Assembly (NCBI GenBank): GCA_041395845.1
Contig: JAWKZS010000010.1
Coordinates: 62,001-126,000, forward strand
Length of the DNA: 64,000 nucleotides
From: Ch67 sp041395845
GTDB lineage: Bacteria > Pseudomonadota > Gammaproteobacteria > Pseudomonadales > Ketobacteraceae
Reading direction: 5' to 3'
Part shown: piece after piece, positions 42,996-51,576 of the stretch
Position numbering within the stretch: position 1 is the stretch's first letter
Layout of the letters: every line of letters starts with the position of its first letter
Notes under the pieces: model-generated
Told to the model about the DNA's origin: nothing
Seen by the model: only the letters and a program-made list of their open reading frames with translations
Databases searched by the model: none
Program-made: the position numbers and the translations under genes

Positions 42996-44192
42996 TTACC
43001 AGCGCACGGATGAAGATTCTTCCTGCACTGGTTCCGGTGTGTTGGTCACGGCCATGCTGGCGGTGGCGGCGTAACTGCTGCCCGGATCGATTTCGCCGCT
43101 GAGATTCGCACCGGTCAGATGTTGATAGAAGGCGCGGGCAGTGGGATCGGGTACCAGTTCCAGAATGAGTTCGTGCATGGGCATGCGGCCCCAGCGCACC
43201 AGGCGTTCGATACCGGTGACCAGCGGGGTGTGGGGCTCGGTGGCACGGAAATATTTCGCGACTTCTTCCAGCCGGCGCAGGGCGTCTTCCCGGCTGGCAA
43301 TGGGGCCGCTGCTGCCGGCAACGGCGGTGCTGCGGGGTGTCGATGCGGTGGCGTCCATGGCGGTGTCCTCGGCGACAGCGTCCGCTGCCACGCTGCTGGC
43401 CAGTTTGTCTTTGGCGAGAAAGCGCACGGTGCGCAGGATTTCTTCCAGAGTTTCTAGAATCTGGGTATTCGGTGGCGCGTTGTGACCGCAGTGCTGGCGC
43501 AGTGCATCGTTCATGGCGCGAAAATCATTCACCGCCTGATCCAGATCGTCCACCAGATCGGTGAAGTAGCCGGCGGGGGATTCGGCGACGTTGGCGTCAA
43601 TGACTTCGAGGCTGAAGCCCAGGCTCTGCAGTTTTTCTTCTTTCTTGTCCGGGTCGGCAATCTTGTCGGCATCGCGGGCCTGCTGGTATTGCCAGAAGCT
43701 GAAGCCGGAGGGTGTGATCGCTGTGTTGCGGATGGGGGCCAGCAGGGTGCCTTCGTTGCTGTCACCGTTCAGGCCGGCCAGGGGGGCCACCTTGGTTTCG
43801 AGGCCGTCTTCATCCGGTTGCGGATAGAGGCCGTCCCAGAATTTCTCCACCAGTCCGCGGGCAAGGGCAAAACCGTCGCGCAGGCCGGTAAAGTCATGGA
43901 AGCGCAGCAATGCTTCAATGTACCAGGCCGCCACTTCCAGATCCTTGCTGTGCTGCTTGAGAAGCGTGGGTGCCAGTGACAGGATGGGGCGCCATTCGTT
44001 GAGCGCATTGCTCGCCTGGTCGGGATCGAACAGGCTGGCCCGTTCGGCCGCGCGGGCCTTGTTGCGGGCGTCTTTGAGCTGGGAATAAAGTCCGTAGGCG
44101 GGTCCGTCTTCACGGATGTCGACGCCTTGGGGGCGGTCTTCCGCGATGGGCTGCAACAGTTCGTCGATGTTGATGATGGGTGTTGATGCCAT
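42996..44192 (-). CDS. tssA: T6SS TssA (ImpA N-terminal domain protein)
   Basis: The 398-aa protein has the ImpA_N domain at residues 1-130 (IDELLQPIAEDRPQGVDIRED, WRPILSLAPTLLKQHSKDLEV, GLARGLVEKFWDGLYPQPDED-like block) and a C-terminal TssA region ending in VTGIERLVRWGRMPMHELILEL. TssA coordinates baseplate assembly and tail polymerisation. It lies 131 bases downstream of tagF; a weak TTGGCA-type element occurs in that gap but not a convincing sigma54 site. Confidence 0.9.
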   Translation of the reverse strand: MASTPIINIDELLQPIAEDRPQGVDIREDGPAYGLYSQLKDARNKARAAERASLFDPDQASNALNEWRPILSLAPTLLKQHSKDLEVAAWYIEALLRFHDFTGLRDGFALARGLVEKFWDGLYPQPDEDGLETKVAPLAGLNGDSNEGTLLAPIRNTAITPSGFSFWQYQQARDADKIADPDKKEEKLQSLGFSLEVIDANVAESPAGYFTDLVDDLDQAVNDFRAMNDALRQHCGHNAPPNTQILETLEEILRTVRFLAKDKLASSVAADAVAEDTAMDATASTPRSTAVAGSSGPIASREDALRRLEEVAKYFRATEPHTPLVTGIERLVRWGRMPMHELILELVPDPTARAFYQHLTGANLSGEIDPGSSYAATASMAVTNTPEPVQEESSSVRW

Positions 44193-44323
44193 GTTGGTCC
44201 TTGTCCGTGCGCGTTCTTGAAATCGTTGTATCGCGTTGCCAAACCTGGTGACCCGAAGTCTGAGTCTAGCAGTGTTACGGTCACCGATGCCATGTGGCGA
44301 CGTCGTACATCAGTGCATTAGCG

Positions 44324-45046
44324 TCAGCAAATTACGTTCCAATTGTATTCCTGCCATTGCCCGGTGAGCAGTGCGGTGAATCCCTGTGCAGCTGGCATGC
44401 CGTCGCAGGACAGCAACGTGTTGGCTGTTTCGCCATTGCCGGGGCTGAACCACAGGCTAAAACTCGGTGCGCGCTGGCGCAACAGGGATTCCGCCAGCAG
44501 CAGCGCCTGCCGGGGTGACATGTCACTGTTGCCACTGAGCACGTCACTGTCGCCGGGGACGCTCACACTCAAACCGATACTGCTGCCGGCACCCAGGTTA
44601 TTCCACGGCTGCAGTTCCGGCGCTTCCAGTGTTTGCAGCACGTCGACGACGGCTTCGATCGTCGGTGATTCGTTCAGGCAGGCCAGGGCGATGGATTCCA
44701 GCTGCCCGAACCAGGATGCGTTGTGGCACAGGGCATTCGCAATGCTGTGCTGCTGATTGATCGGCTGGACCAGCGTCAGCGGGAAATAGCGGCCCACCCG
44801 ATCCACGCTGGGAATCATCAGTCCCAGCCAGGCGCTGCTGTCGATACAGCCGGATGACAGCGCAAAGCGCCAGATCGGCGCCGTCAGGTAGGAATCCAGC
44901 CAGTGGCTGCCGAGCATCTGCTGGCTGATCTGCAGGGAGCGCTGCAGCCATGGGTCCCACTGTTCGACGAAGCTGCGCGGCAGGTGACGTTCGATGAAGT
45001 CACCATAGCCGGGCAGTTTGCCGTAAAAACCGAGCGCCGCAGTCAC
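44324..45046 (-). CDS. tagF: T6SS-associated TagF protein
   Basis: The 240-aa protein carries the TagF/ImpM opening GFYGKLPGYGDFIERHLPRSF and WDPWLQRSL, with PIWRFALSSGCIDSSAWLGLMIPSVDRVGR-like layout and a serine-rich C-terminal half. In Pseudomonas, TagF represses T6SS assembly posttranslationally. No TagF-PppA fusion is present here; a PP2C gene lies elsewhere at 10953. The coding region contains the palindrome GTGACATGTCAC at 44515-44526 that also occurs upstream of hcp. Confidence 0.92.
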   Translation of the reverse strand: MTAALGFYGKLPGYGDFIERHLPRSFVEQWDPWLQRSLQISQQMLGSHWLDSYLTAPIWRFALSSGCIDSSAWLGLMIPSVDRVGRYFPLTLVQPINQQHSIANALCHNASWFGQLESIALACLNESPTIEAVVDVLQTLEAPELQPWNNLGAGSSIGLSVSVPGDSDVLSGNSDMSPRQALLLAESLLRQRAPSFSLWFSPGNGETANTLLSCDGMPAAQGFTALLTGQWQEYNWNVIC

Positions 45047-45058
45047 GATCGTTCCCCG

Positions 45059-48000
45059 TTACAGGCTGCTCGGGCAGCGGTAGTTGCGCAGCAGGGCCAG
45101 GTTCAGGCCGCTGAAGCGGGAGCGGGTATCCATCTTGTACACCATGTTGCGATTGTTCTTGCTGATGGTGGCGCTGTAACGGGTATTGCCAGTCTTGCGG
45201 GTGTTGCTTGCATCCAGCAGCCGGTACCAGGCCCAGGTACCGGTGTAGGTTTCCCGGTGCAGGGTCTGGTTCAGGTCTTCGAACAGCACGCGGATGTTGG
45301 TGTCGCGATCTGCCTGCCAGTTGGCGTTTTTCGGAATCTTGGGGCCGTGGGTGTAGCTGAAACGCTGCTCGCCCAGCTGCAGTTCGAATTTGCCGACGGC
45401 GGTATCCAGGCTGTCCGGTGTCAGCGAGAAAGAATAGGACGGCATGGCCGGATTTTCGCTGAAGAAGGCGGCGCGGATGGCGTCGGCATTCTGCAGCTGT
45501 TGCAGGGCTTCGGCGCTGATACCGAGGGACTTGCCTTCCACACCCTTGTTCTGGCCGTTGGGGGTCAGGAATGGACGCAGATGTTCATCGACAAAGGCTT
45601 TTTCGGTGCCGGTGGGGCCGAAAAAGGCGGCAAAATCATCCACGGTGGCTTCGCTCTGCACCCGGCGCAGCGGATAGCGGTTGTCCAGGGTGCGGCTCCA
45701 GCTCTGGTAAACCTGCTGGCGCCAGGCGTTGTCGAGATGGCCTTTCGCACCGCCCAGCATCACACCCCAGCTGTAATCCGACATGTCGTTGAGCCATTCC
45801 CGTACCGGCGATGGTACGCCGGTAGCGATGCTGCGCAGCTTGCGGATGGCGTCGCCACTGTTGCCGGCAAAGCGGGCCTTGGCGGCGTCGAACAGGGCGG
45901 CGTTGGGATTGGGCGCCACTGCCATGTCGTTCAGGTAGTCATGCAGCCCTTTGATGGCGGTAAGGATTTCATTCACCGGTGCCGGCAGTTGTTCGTTCTG
46001 GGTGGTGACCTGATTGAGTTCGCGGAAGCGCACGTCCACCGAGGTGGGAGTGATCACCTTGTCCAGCACCTGTTCTGCCAATGCGCCGGCCGCAGCGGGC
46101 GCGCCGGGAACGGCCGGCGGTTTGGGCCAGCCGGGTGTCAGCTGGGTGTTCTCACGGGTCACCCGCAGGGCTGCCACCAGGGGGGATGCCACCGGATCGG
46201 CCAGCAGCTTCAGGGCGGCGGCGGTCTGCGCCAGATCGCCGAATTTCTGCAGGCTCAGGTTGGCCAGCAGGTTCTGCCACTGGGCGGCATAGTCGTTCAG
46301 ATAGAGGGTTTCCAGCTCCTCGGCCAACTGTTCCTTGTCAGCGTCGGTGAAATCATCCACTTCGCTGCTGCCGTAGATCCAGCGATCCTGTTCCAGCTGG
46401 GACAGCAGCGGCGAGTCCTTGCTGAAATCCAGGGTCTTGTAGCCGGCCTTGCTGTAAAGCGCAGGCATTTTCAGGATGCTGTCGGTGTCGGAATAGCCGA
46501 ACATGGCGGCAGCGCGGGCGCCGATCAACGCATAGATATCCAGGGTCTGCTGACCCAGTTCGCTGTTCTTGAGCTGGCTGTACAGGCGCTGGGCTGCCGG
46601 AATCTGGCGCAGCTTGAGGCGCGTGCCATCCACCACGGCCTGATCCAGCTCAACCGGGCCAAGGCCACGTTGCAGCAACACGTCCAGATGGCTCAGCAGA
46701 TCCGCCTGCACGCTGGCCTGACCGGGCAGTTGTTCCTGCCAGTGCTGTTGGGCCCAGCTGCGGATCGACGACGCATTGAAGTGTTCGCGATCCGCCAGCA
46801 TCAGGTAGGTGCGGAAGGTATCAATCAAGGCTTCGTCGCTGGCGTTCAGCGTGTACAGGCGCTGCTCGAGCACAGTGCGGAAGCGGGGCAGGAAATCGCT
46901 GCGCAGGGCCTGCAGATAGAGTTGCTCGGCCGCTTCATCGACCGACGTGTCGTACAGCCCGACGCTGGATAGCCAGGGGTGTTCCTGCTGGTTGTACACG
47001 GCCGCCGCCTGACGCACGGCGTTCAATGCGGTCAGGGTGGTGGCCGGGTCGGAATTTTGTGGTGGGATGGCTGCGCGGGCGGTCTGGAATTCGTTGGTAT
47101 GCGCCTTCACCTGGTTCATGAAGTCGTGATTGCGCTTGAGCGTAACCGACCAGGTCACCAGCAGACTCACAAACAGTAATGCCAGCGCCGCAAAGACGCC
47201 ACGACGCAGCCACACCAGCCCGGTTTCCAGCTTTTTGTTGCCGCCCACCAGCTCCGCTTCGGGAATCACGACATCGCGAAACATCCGGTTGATAAAGAAA
47301 CTCTTGCCGCTGCCACTCTGATTGCGCACGGCATCCCGTCCCAGGCCAAAACTGCTGGAGACGGCGGCCATCATGCGATCGATCGGGGTACCTTCCTGGG
47401 TGCCGCTGCACAGGTAGACGCCACGCAGCAACGGCGCTTCGCTGAAGCGGTTGGGGGCGAACGCTTCATTGAGGAAGCCTTCCAGCAGCGGTTTGAGGGT
47501 TTCGACCTGCTGCGGAAACGCCTGGATCAGTGCGCGTTTCGCCGGATCGCGTTCGTTGTGCACCCGCCACAGCACGCGATCATTCAGGCGCTGGATCAGG
47601 ATATCCAGTTCGGCGCTGAAGCTGGCCAGCTGATGGGTCGCTTGCGGGTAGTCGAAGGTGATGCCCCAGACCTGTTCCCGTTCCGGCTGGGTCAGGTTGG
47701 CGAAGAACTCGCTGAAGCCGGCGATCAGATCGCTTTTCGTCACCATCACGTAGATGGGGAACTTTACGCCCAGCTGCTGTTGCAGTTCGTCGATCCGCTC
47801 GCGGATCAGTTTGGCCTGGTGGCTGCGCTGGGCGGCGGGCAGGGTGAGCAGATCCTGGGCGCTGATGGCGATCAGGACACCGTTGAGCGGACGGCGTGGG
47901 CGGTATTTTTTCAGCAGGCCCAGAAAGCCCTGCCAGGCGGAACTGTCCACGACCTTGTGGCTGTCCTGGGTGGTGTAGCGGCCGGCGGTGTCGATCAGGA

Positions 48001-48538
48001 CTGCTTCATTGGTGAACCACCAATCGCAGTTGCGGGTGCCGCCGATGCCGCCGAGGGCGTTTTTGCCGTGACTGTCAGCCAGGGGAAAATTCAGGCCGGA
48101 GTTCACCAGCGCGGTGGTTTTGCCGGAACCGGGCGGGCCGATGATGATGTACCAGGGCAGCTGGTACAGGGAGACACGGCCATTGGCGCTGTCGAATTTG
48201 GCTTTCTTGAGGATGGCCATGCCATCGGCAAAGCGCTGGCCCAGGGCCTGGACTTCTTCGCCGGCTTTTTCGGTGTCCGGGTTGACGGCGGGCTTGGCCA
48301 GTTCGCTGGTGAGGCTTTGATTGCGACGGTGGGTCAGCAGCATGCTGATCAGTTGCGCGATCAGCCAGATCAGCAGGACGCCGAGAATGAGCACCAGGCG
48401 CATCGTGGTGGACAGGGTGGCGTTGTCTGCACCGAATTTGACGAAGTTGGCGCCAAACCAGATGACCAGCGCGAGGGCGAAGACACCCAGCAGCCCCAGG
48501 AAGATTTTATTGGTCAGAATTGTCACTAGCCGTTTCAT
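45059..48538 (-). CDS. tssM: T6SS membrane complex protein TssM (IcmF)
   Basis: The 1159-aa protein has two N-terminal membrane helices (about residues 10-30 and 45-65), a cytoplasmic NTPase-like domain with Walker A GPPGSGKTT near residue 135, a third helix near residue 430 (GVFAALALLFVSLLVTWSV), then a large periplasmic part including the IcmF-related and C-terminal DUF1215-like regions. With TssL and TssJ it forms the trans-envelope complex. A Walker A motif that looks intact suggests an NTP-dependent type. It is separated from the upstream tssL by an inverted-repeat element. Confidence 0.96.
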   Translation of the reverse strand: MKRLVTILTNKIFLGLLGVFALALVIWFGANFVKFGADNATLSTTMRLVLILGVLLIWLIAQLISMLLTHRRNQSLTSELAKPAVNPDTEKAGEEVQALGQRFADGMAILKKAKFDSANGRVSLYQLPWYIIIGPPGSGKTTALVNSGLNFPLADSHGKNALGGIGGTRNCDWWFTNEAVLIDTAGRYTTQDSHKVVDSSAWQGFLGLLKKYRPRRPLNGVLIAISAQDLLTLPAAQRSHQAKLIRERIDELQQQLGVKFPIYVMVTKSDLIAGFSEFFANLTQPEREQVWGITFDYPQATHQLASFSAELDILIQRLNDRVLWRVHNERDPAKRALIQAFPQQVETLKPLLEGFLNEAFAPNRFSEAPLLRGVYLCSGTQEGTPIDRMMAAVSSSFGLGRDAVRNQSGSGKSFFINRMFRDVVIPEAELVGGNKKLETGLVWLRRGVFAALALLFVSLLVTWSVTLKRNHDFMNQVKAHTNEFQTARAAIPPQNSDPATTLTALNAVRQAAAVYNQQEHPWLSSVGLYDTSVDEAAEQLYLQALRSDFLPRFRTVLEQRLYTLNASDEALIDTFRTYLMLADREHFNASSIRSWAQQHWQEQLPGQASVQADLLSHLDVLLQRGLGPVELDQAVVDGTRLKLRQIPAAQRLYSQLKNSELGQQTLDIYALIGARAAAMFGYSDTDSILKMPALYSKAGYKTLDFSKDSPLLSQLEQDRWIYGSSEVDDFTDADKEQLAEELETLYLNDYAAQWQNLLANLSLQKFGDLAQTAAALKLLADPVASPLVAALRVTRENTQLTPGWPKPPAVPGAPAAAGALAEQVLDKVITPTSVDVRFRELNQVTTQNEQLPAPVNEILTAIKGLHDYLNDMAVAPNPNAALFDAAKARFAGNSGDAIRKLRSIATGVPSPVREWLNDMSDYSWGVMLGGAKGHLDNAWRQQVYQSWSRTLDNRYPLRRVQSEATVDDFAAFFGPTGTEKAFVDEHLRPFLTPNGQNKGVEGKSLGISAEALQQLQNADAIRAAFFSENPAMPSYSFSLTPDSLDTAVGKFELQLGEQRFSYTHGPKIPKNANWQADRDTNIRVLFEDLNQTLHRETYTGTWAWYRLLDASNTRKTGNTRYSATISKNNRNMVYKMDTRSRFSGLNLALLRNYRCPSSL

Positions 48539-48577
48539 GGGTTAGTCCGTTAATTGGAATTTTGTGTCGGCTTGTTG

Positions 48578-48764
48578 GCGCCTTCGGCGTGGGGAAAGAC
48601 TCCGGGCATGACACTTGGCCTTCGGCTACCCTGTGCTTCTCAGCCAGACCGGCGGTGGCGCAACTCGCGCTGCGCGCTCAGACACTCGCCACCTTGTTTC
48701 CGGTCTGCCTTGCGATGCTCGGCTGCGTGTAAATGTCCGGAGTCTTCCCCCACGCCGAAGGCGC
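48578..48764. repeat. Inverted-repeat element between tssL and tssM
   Basis: The 28-base arm at 48578-48605 (GCGCCTTCGGCGTGGGG then AAAGACTCCGG) is repeated in reverse complement at 48737-48764 with one mismatch. About 131 bases lie between, and these also contain smaller complementary blocks (AGACCGGCGGTGGCG against CGCCACC...CCGGTCT). The element fills most of the 256-base gap. It encodes no supported gene. It may be a REP/BIME-like or MITE-like insertion, and in RNA it would fold into a long hairpin. Confidence 0.8.
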
Positions 48765-48794
48765 TCAATATGTTCCGTAAAACGTTATCGCAGG

Positions 48795-49694
48795 CTAAGG
48801 ATTCAGTGGCTGAATAATCTGCTGCTGCAACGTGTTCAACTGCTGCGCCGTCGGCTGCGTATCCTGGAAAATCCACACGCGGAATCCGGCGTACACCAGC
48901 AGAATTGCTGCCAGCACCACCGCACTGATCACCCACAGCGGAATGAATTCGGTCAGGCTTTTGCGGGTACGTACGGTACTGCCCGCCCGCGGTGCCAGAT
49001 CCTGCGGGAATTCGCCGCGCAGCTTTTCGATGGTGCGATAGAGATTGTCGCGCAGTACTTCCAGCTGATCGCGGCCGCGGGGATCGATGCGGAATTTGCC
49101 TTCGAAGCCCAGACTCAGCAGCAGGTAATCCAGTTCGATCAGTTCCAGATTGCTGGCGGGGTTTTCCATCATCTTGGCCAGAATCGCGAAAAATTTTTCC
49201 CCGCCGGAGGTTTCCTTGTGGAACAGGCTCAGCAGCGAGCGCTGGGCCCAGCCGGCCTGGGCGCCCCAGGGGGTGTTCATCACGGCTTCGTCGATGGCGG
49301 AGCAGAGCTGGTAGCGGGCTGCCAGGGCGATCTCCGGGCGTGCGTTCTGCATTTTCAGGGTGCTGTCGAATTGCTTGATTTCGTCCACCAGATGGCGGTG
49401 CAGACCGGCCACGTCCTGGTGCTGGGGCGTGTTGCGCAGTTTGTTCATGACGGCCAGCAAGGTGGCGGCGGCGCTGGTCAGGGCGTTGAGGCCCCGCTGT
49501 ACCTGCAGGCGATCGCCTTCCAGTGCAATGTTGGGTGCGGCGGCAAAGGCGGGTGCCGTTGCGGCCTGGGGCGGCGGTGGCGCGCGACGCTGGCCGCCAG
49601 GCTGGGGAATGAAAAGCGTGCTGTCCTGATTGCCGGTTGAGCCGGGCTGGCGCTGGTTGGGCGAAAATACGGTTTTATCGTCATCGTTGCTCAT
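48795..49694 (-). CDS. tssL: T6SS membrane complex protein TssL (DotU/IcmH)
   Basis: The 299-aa protein has a Pro/Gln-rich cytoplasmic N-terminus, the DotU domain (about residues 85-245: YQLCSAIDEAVMNTPWGAQ, KFFAILAKMMENPASNLELIE, LLSLGFEGKFRID) and a single C-terminal membrane helix near residue 255 (WVISAVVLAAILLVYAGF). There is no C-terminal OmpA-like peptidoglycan-binding domain, so wall anchoring must come from another protein. It is the inner-membrane partner of TssM and lies 4 bases from tssK. Confidence 0.94.
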   Translation of the reverse strand: MSNDDDKTVFSPNQRQPGSTGNQDSTLFIPQPGGQRRAPPPPQAATAPAFAAAPNIALEGDRLQVQRGLNALTSAAATLLAVMNKLRNTPQHQDVAGLHRHLVDEIKQFDSTLKMQNARPEIALAARYQLCSAIDEAVMNTPWGAQAGWAQRSLLSLFHKETSGGEKFFAILAKMMENPASNLELIELDYLLLSLGFEGKFRIDPRGRDQLEVLRDNLYRTIEKLRGEFPQDLAPRAGSTVRTRKSLTEFIPLWVISAVVLAAILLVYAGFRVWIFQDTQPTAQQLNTLQQQIIQPLNP

Positions 49695-49698
49695 GGCA

Positions 49699-51033
49699 TC
49701 AATCCCGAATGGTCCACAGTTCCATTGTCAAACCGGGGAAGGTCGCTCCCACGTGGATGGCAAAGCCGCCGGAGGTCTGCATCAGTTTCCACAGGTCGCT
49801 GCTGCGATCCAGTTCGAAATAGGTGAAGCCGGCGTGATAGGGAATCTGGCGCGGTGCAACCGGCAACGCCTGCAGGCCGATGCCGGGCAGCTGCGCGCTG
49901 ATGAATTCGCGAATGCGTTCCACCGGTGCGATCTTGACCTGGGCTGGAAAGCCGGTGCGCAGCTGGTTGTTGGGAATGTCCGCTTTCACCGCCAGCACAA
50001 TGGTGGCTTTGCCGATGATCGAATGATCCGGAATCGGCGCCACGTGAATACCGTATTTGCGTTCGGCCAGTTCCAGCGCCACGGCGGTTTGTTCCAGTAC
50101 GGTGCTGAGACACTGGCGCAGACTGACCAGCACGGCACCGAACACGGTCTGCAGTTCTTCGTGCTGGTAGCGCGGAAATTCCGGCGGGCGTTTGCTGCGG
50201 GTGGTGAAGGTGGCCAGTTCGCCAGCCATCTGCAGCAGTTCGGTGTAACAGGGCACCGGATGCAGCTGGTTGAGACTGTTCAGGTGCGCCACCAGCGGTT
50301 CCATCCGGTTCAGCGCCTGCAGCAGCAGGTAATCGGCAATCTCGGCAGAACCGGCGCGGCCGCTGTCGGCCAGGCGCCCGCTCAATGCTTCGGCGCGGTG
50401 ATGGATCAGGCCGTGAATCTCGGTGAGCAGGCCGCTGATGACTGGTGATTTCAGGCAGTCCAGCATGGGTGGGACGTAGGCGTTATCCAACACCACCGGT
50501 TTGTCGGCGACGAATTCCTGGATGCGGGCAACGCCGATCTTGGCGTAGCCACTCAGATCATCGGAGCCCAGTTTCAGCAGCACATTGAGCTGGCCCACGC
50601 TGATTTCCGCCGGTTCACCGGTTACCCCGGTGTTGTTGCGCACTTCAATCGGTGTGGCAATCTGGCGCGCCAGTGTGTTCTGGTTATTGTCCTCGGTAAT
50701 TTCCATCGCACCGGGACGGCGCAGGGGCAGACACAGGTACACCATCTGGTTGGTGGTGTTTTCGGGAATCGTCAGCACCGGCGGCAATGCATCGGCGGCG
50801 GGGAAATCAAACGGCTGGCCATCCGGAAATACGCCGCGACCCAGCCGCAATCCCACCTTGCCCAGCTTGAGCAGATCGTTGTCCAGCTGCAGATCCAGCC
50901 AGCCCCACAGGTAGCCACCCAGCGCATCGCAGCGCCCGTCCATATAGCGTTCGAAATAACGATCCTGCTGCTGGAAATGCTGAGGGCGCAAGAAAAGTCC
51001 CTCGGACCATACCACTTTGCTGTTGATCGTCAT
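49699..51033 (-). CDS. tssK: T6SS baseplate protein TssK
   Basis: The 444-aa protein begins with the TssK signature VVWSEGLFLRPQHFQQQDRYFE. The trailing region holds AVKADIPNNQLRTGFPAQVKIAP and PYHAGFTYFELDRSSDLW. TssK links the TssFG baseplate to the TssLM membrane complex. It follows tssJ by 31 bases. Confidence 0.95.
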   Translation of the reverse strand: MTINSKVVWSEGLFLRPQHFQQQDRYFERYMDGRCDALGGYLWGWLDLQLDNDLLKLGKVGLRLGRGVFPDGQPFDFPAADALPPVLTIPENTTNQMVYLCLPLRRPGAMEITEDNNQNTLARQIATPIEVRNNTGVTGEPAEISVGQLNVLLKLGSDDLSGYAKIGVARIQEFVADKPVVLDNAYVPPMLDCLKSPVISGLLTEIHGLIHHRAEALSGRLADSGRAGSAEIADYLLLQALNRMEPLVAHLNSLNQLHPVPCYTELLQMAGELATFTTRSKRPPEFPRYQHEELQTVFGAVLVSLRQCLSTVLEQTAVALELAERKYGIHVAPIPDHSIIGKATIVLAVKADIPNNQLRTGFPAQVKIAPVERIREFISAQLPGIGLQALPVAPRQIPYHAGFTYFELDRSSDLWKLMQTSGGFAIHVGATFPGLTMELWTIRD

Positions 51034-51064
51034 TGTCGATGCCGCTCCTGCGTTTTGGCTGTTG

Positions 51065-51547
51065 TTATTCTTCGAAGTGGACTTTCAGTTTTTCGATTTT
51101 CAGTGTGGCTTTGGTGGTGGTGTGCGGTTCGATGCGGATCACGGCCTTGGCGTCGGCATCGTTGTATTGGATGTATTCACCCAGAATGCCCAGGTATTTC
51201 ACGTCCGGGGTCAGCGCAATTTTTTCCAGCCGCTTTTCGCCGGGCGCCAGTTCTTTCAGCTTGGTGATTTCGATCAGGTCGTTGCCTAGCCGGCCCTTGG
51301 CATCTTCAAACAGGTTGAGGAATTCTTCCTGCTTGAACTGGCGGGCATCCCGCAGCTTGATGACCTGCAGCACGATCGGTGCGGCCTTGCCATCGGAGTT
51401 GGGGTTGATGTCCTGGGTCGCTTCGAGCCGGATTTCGGCGGCGGTTTCCAGATTGAATGCCTTGCGGGTAGTGCTGCAGGAGGCGGTGACCATGACCAGC
51501 AGAGCAATCAGGGCGAGGCGCAGGGGATGATGAAGACTCGTGAGCAT
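51065..51547 (-). CDS. tssJ: T6SS outer-membrane lipoprotein TssJ
   Basis: The 160-aa protein has a lipoprotein signal ending in VTASC with Cys at about residue 24, then the TssJ (VasD/SciN) beta-sandwich: ADIN-like PIVLQVIKLRDARQF, FEDAKGRLGNDLI, ITKLKELAPGEKRLEKI and YLGILGEY. It tethers the membrane complex to the outer membrane. Confidence 0.93.
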   Translation of the reverse strand: MLTSLHHPLRLALIALLVMVTASCSTTRKAFNLETAAEIRLEATQDINPNSDGKAAPIVLQVIKLRDARQFKQEEFLNLFEDAKGRLGNDLIEITKLKELAPGEKRLEKIALTPDVKYLGILGEYIQYNDADAKAVIRIEPHTTTKATLKIEKLKVHFEE

Positions 51548-51576
51548 AATGACCGTTCGTTCCTTGCGTTGAATGT

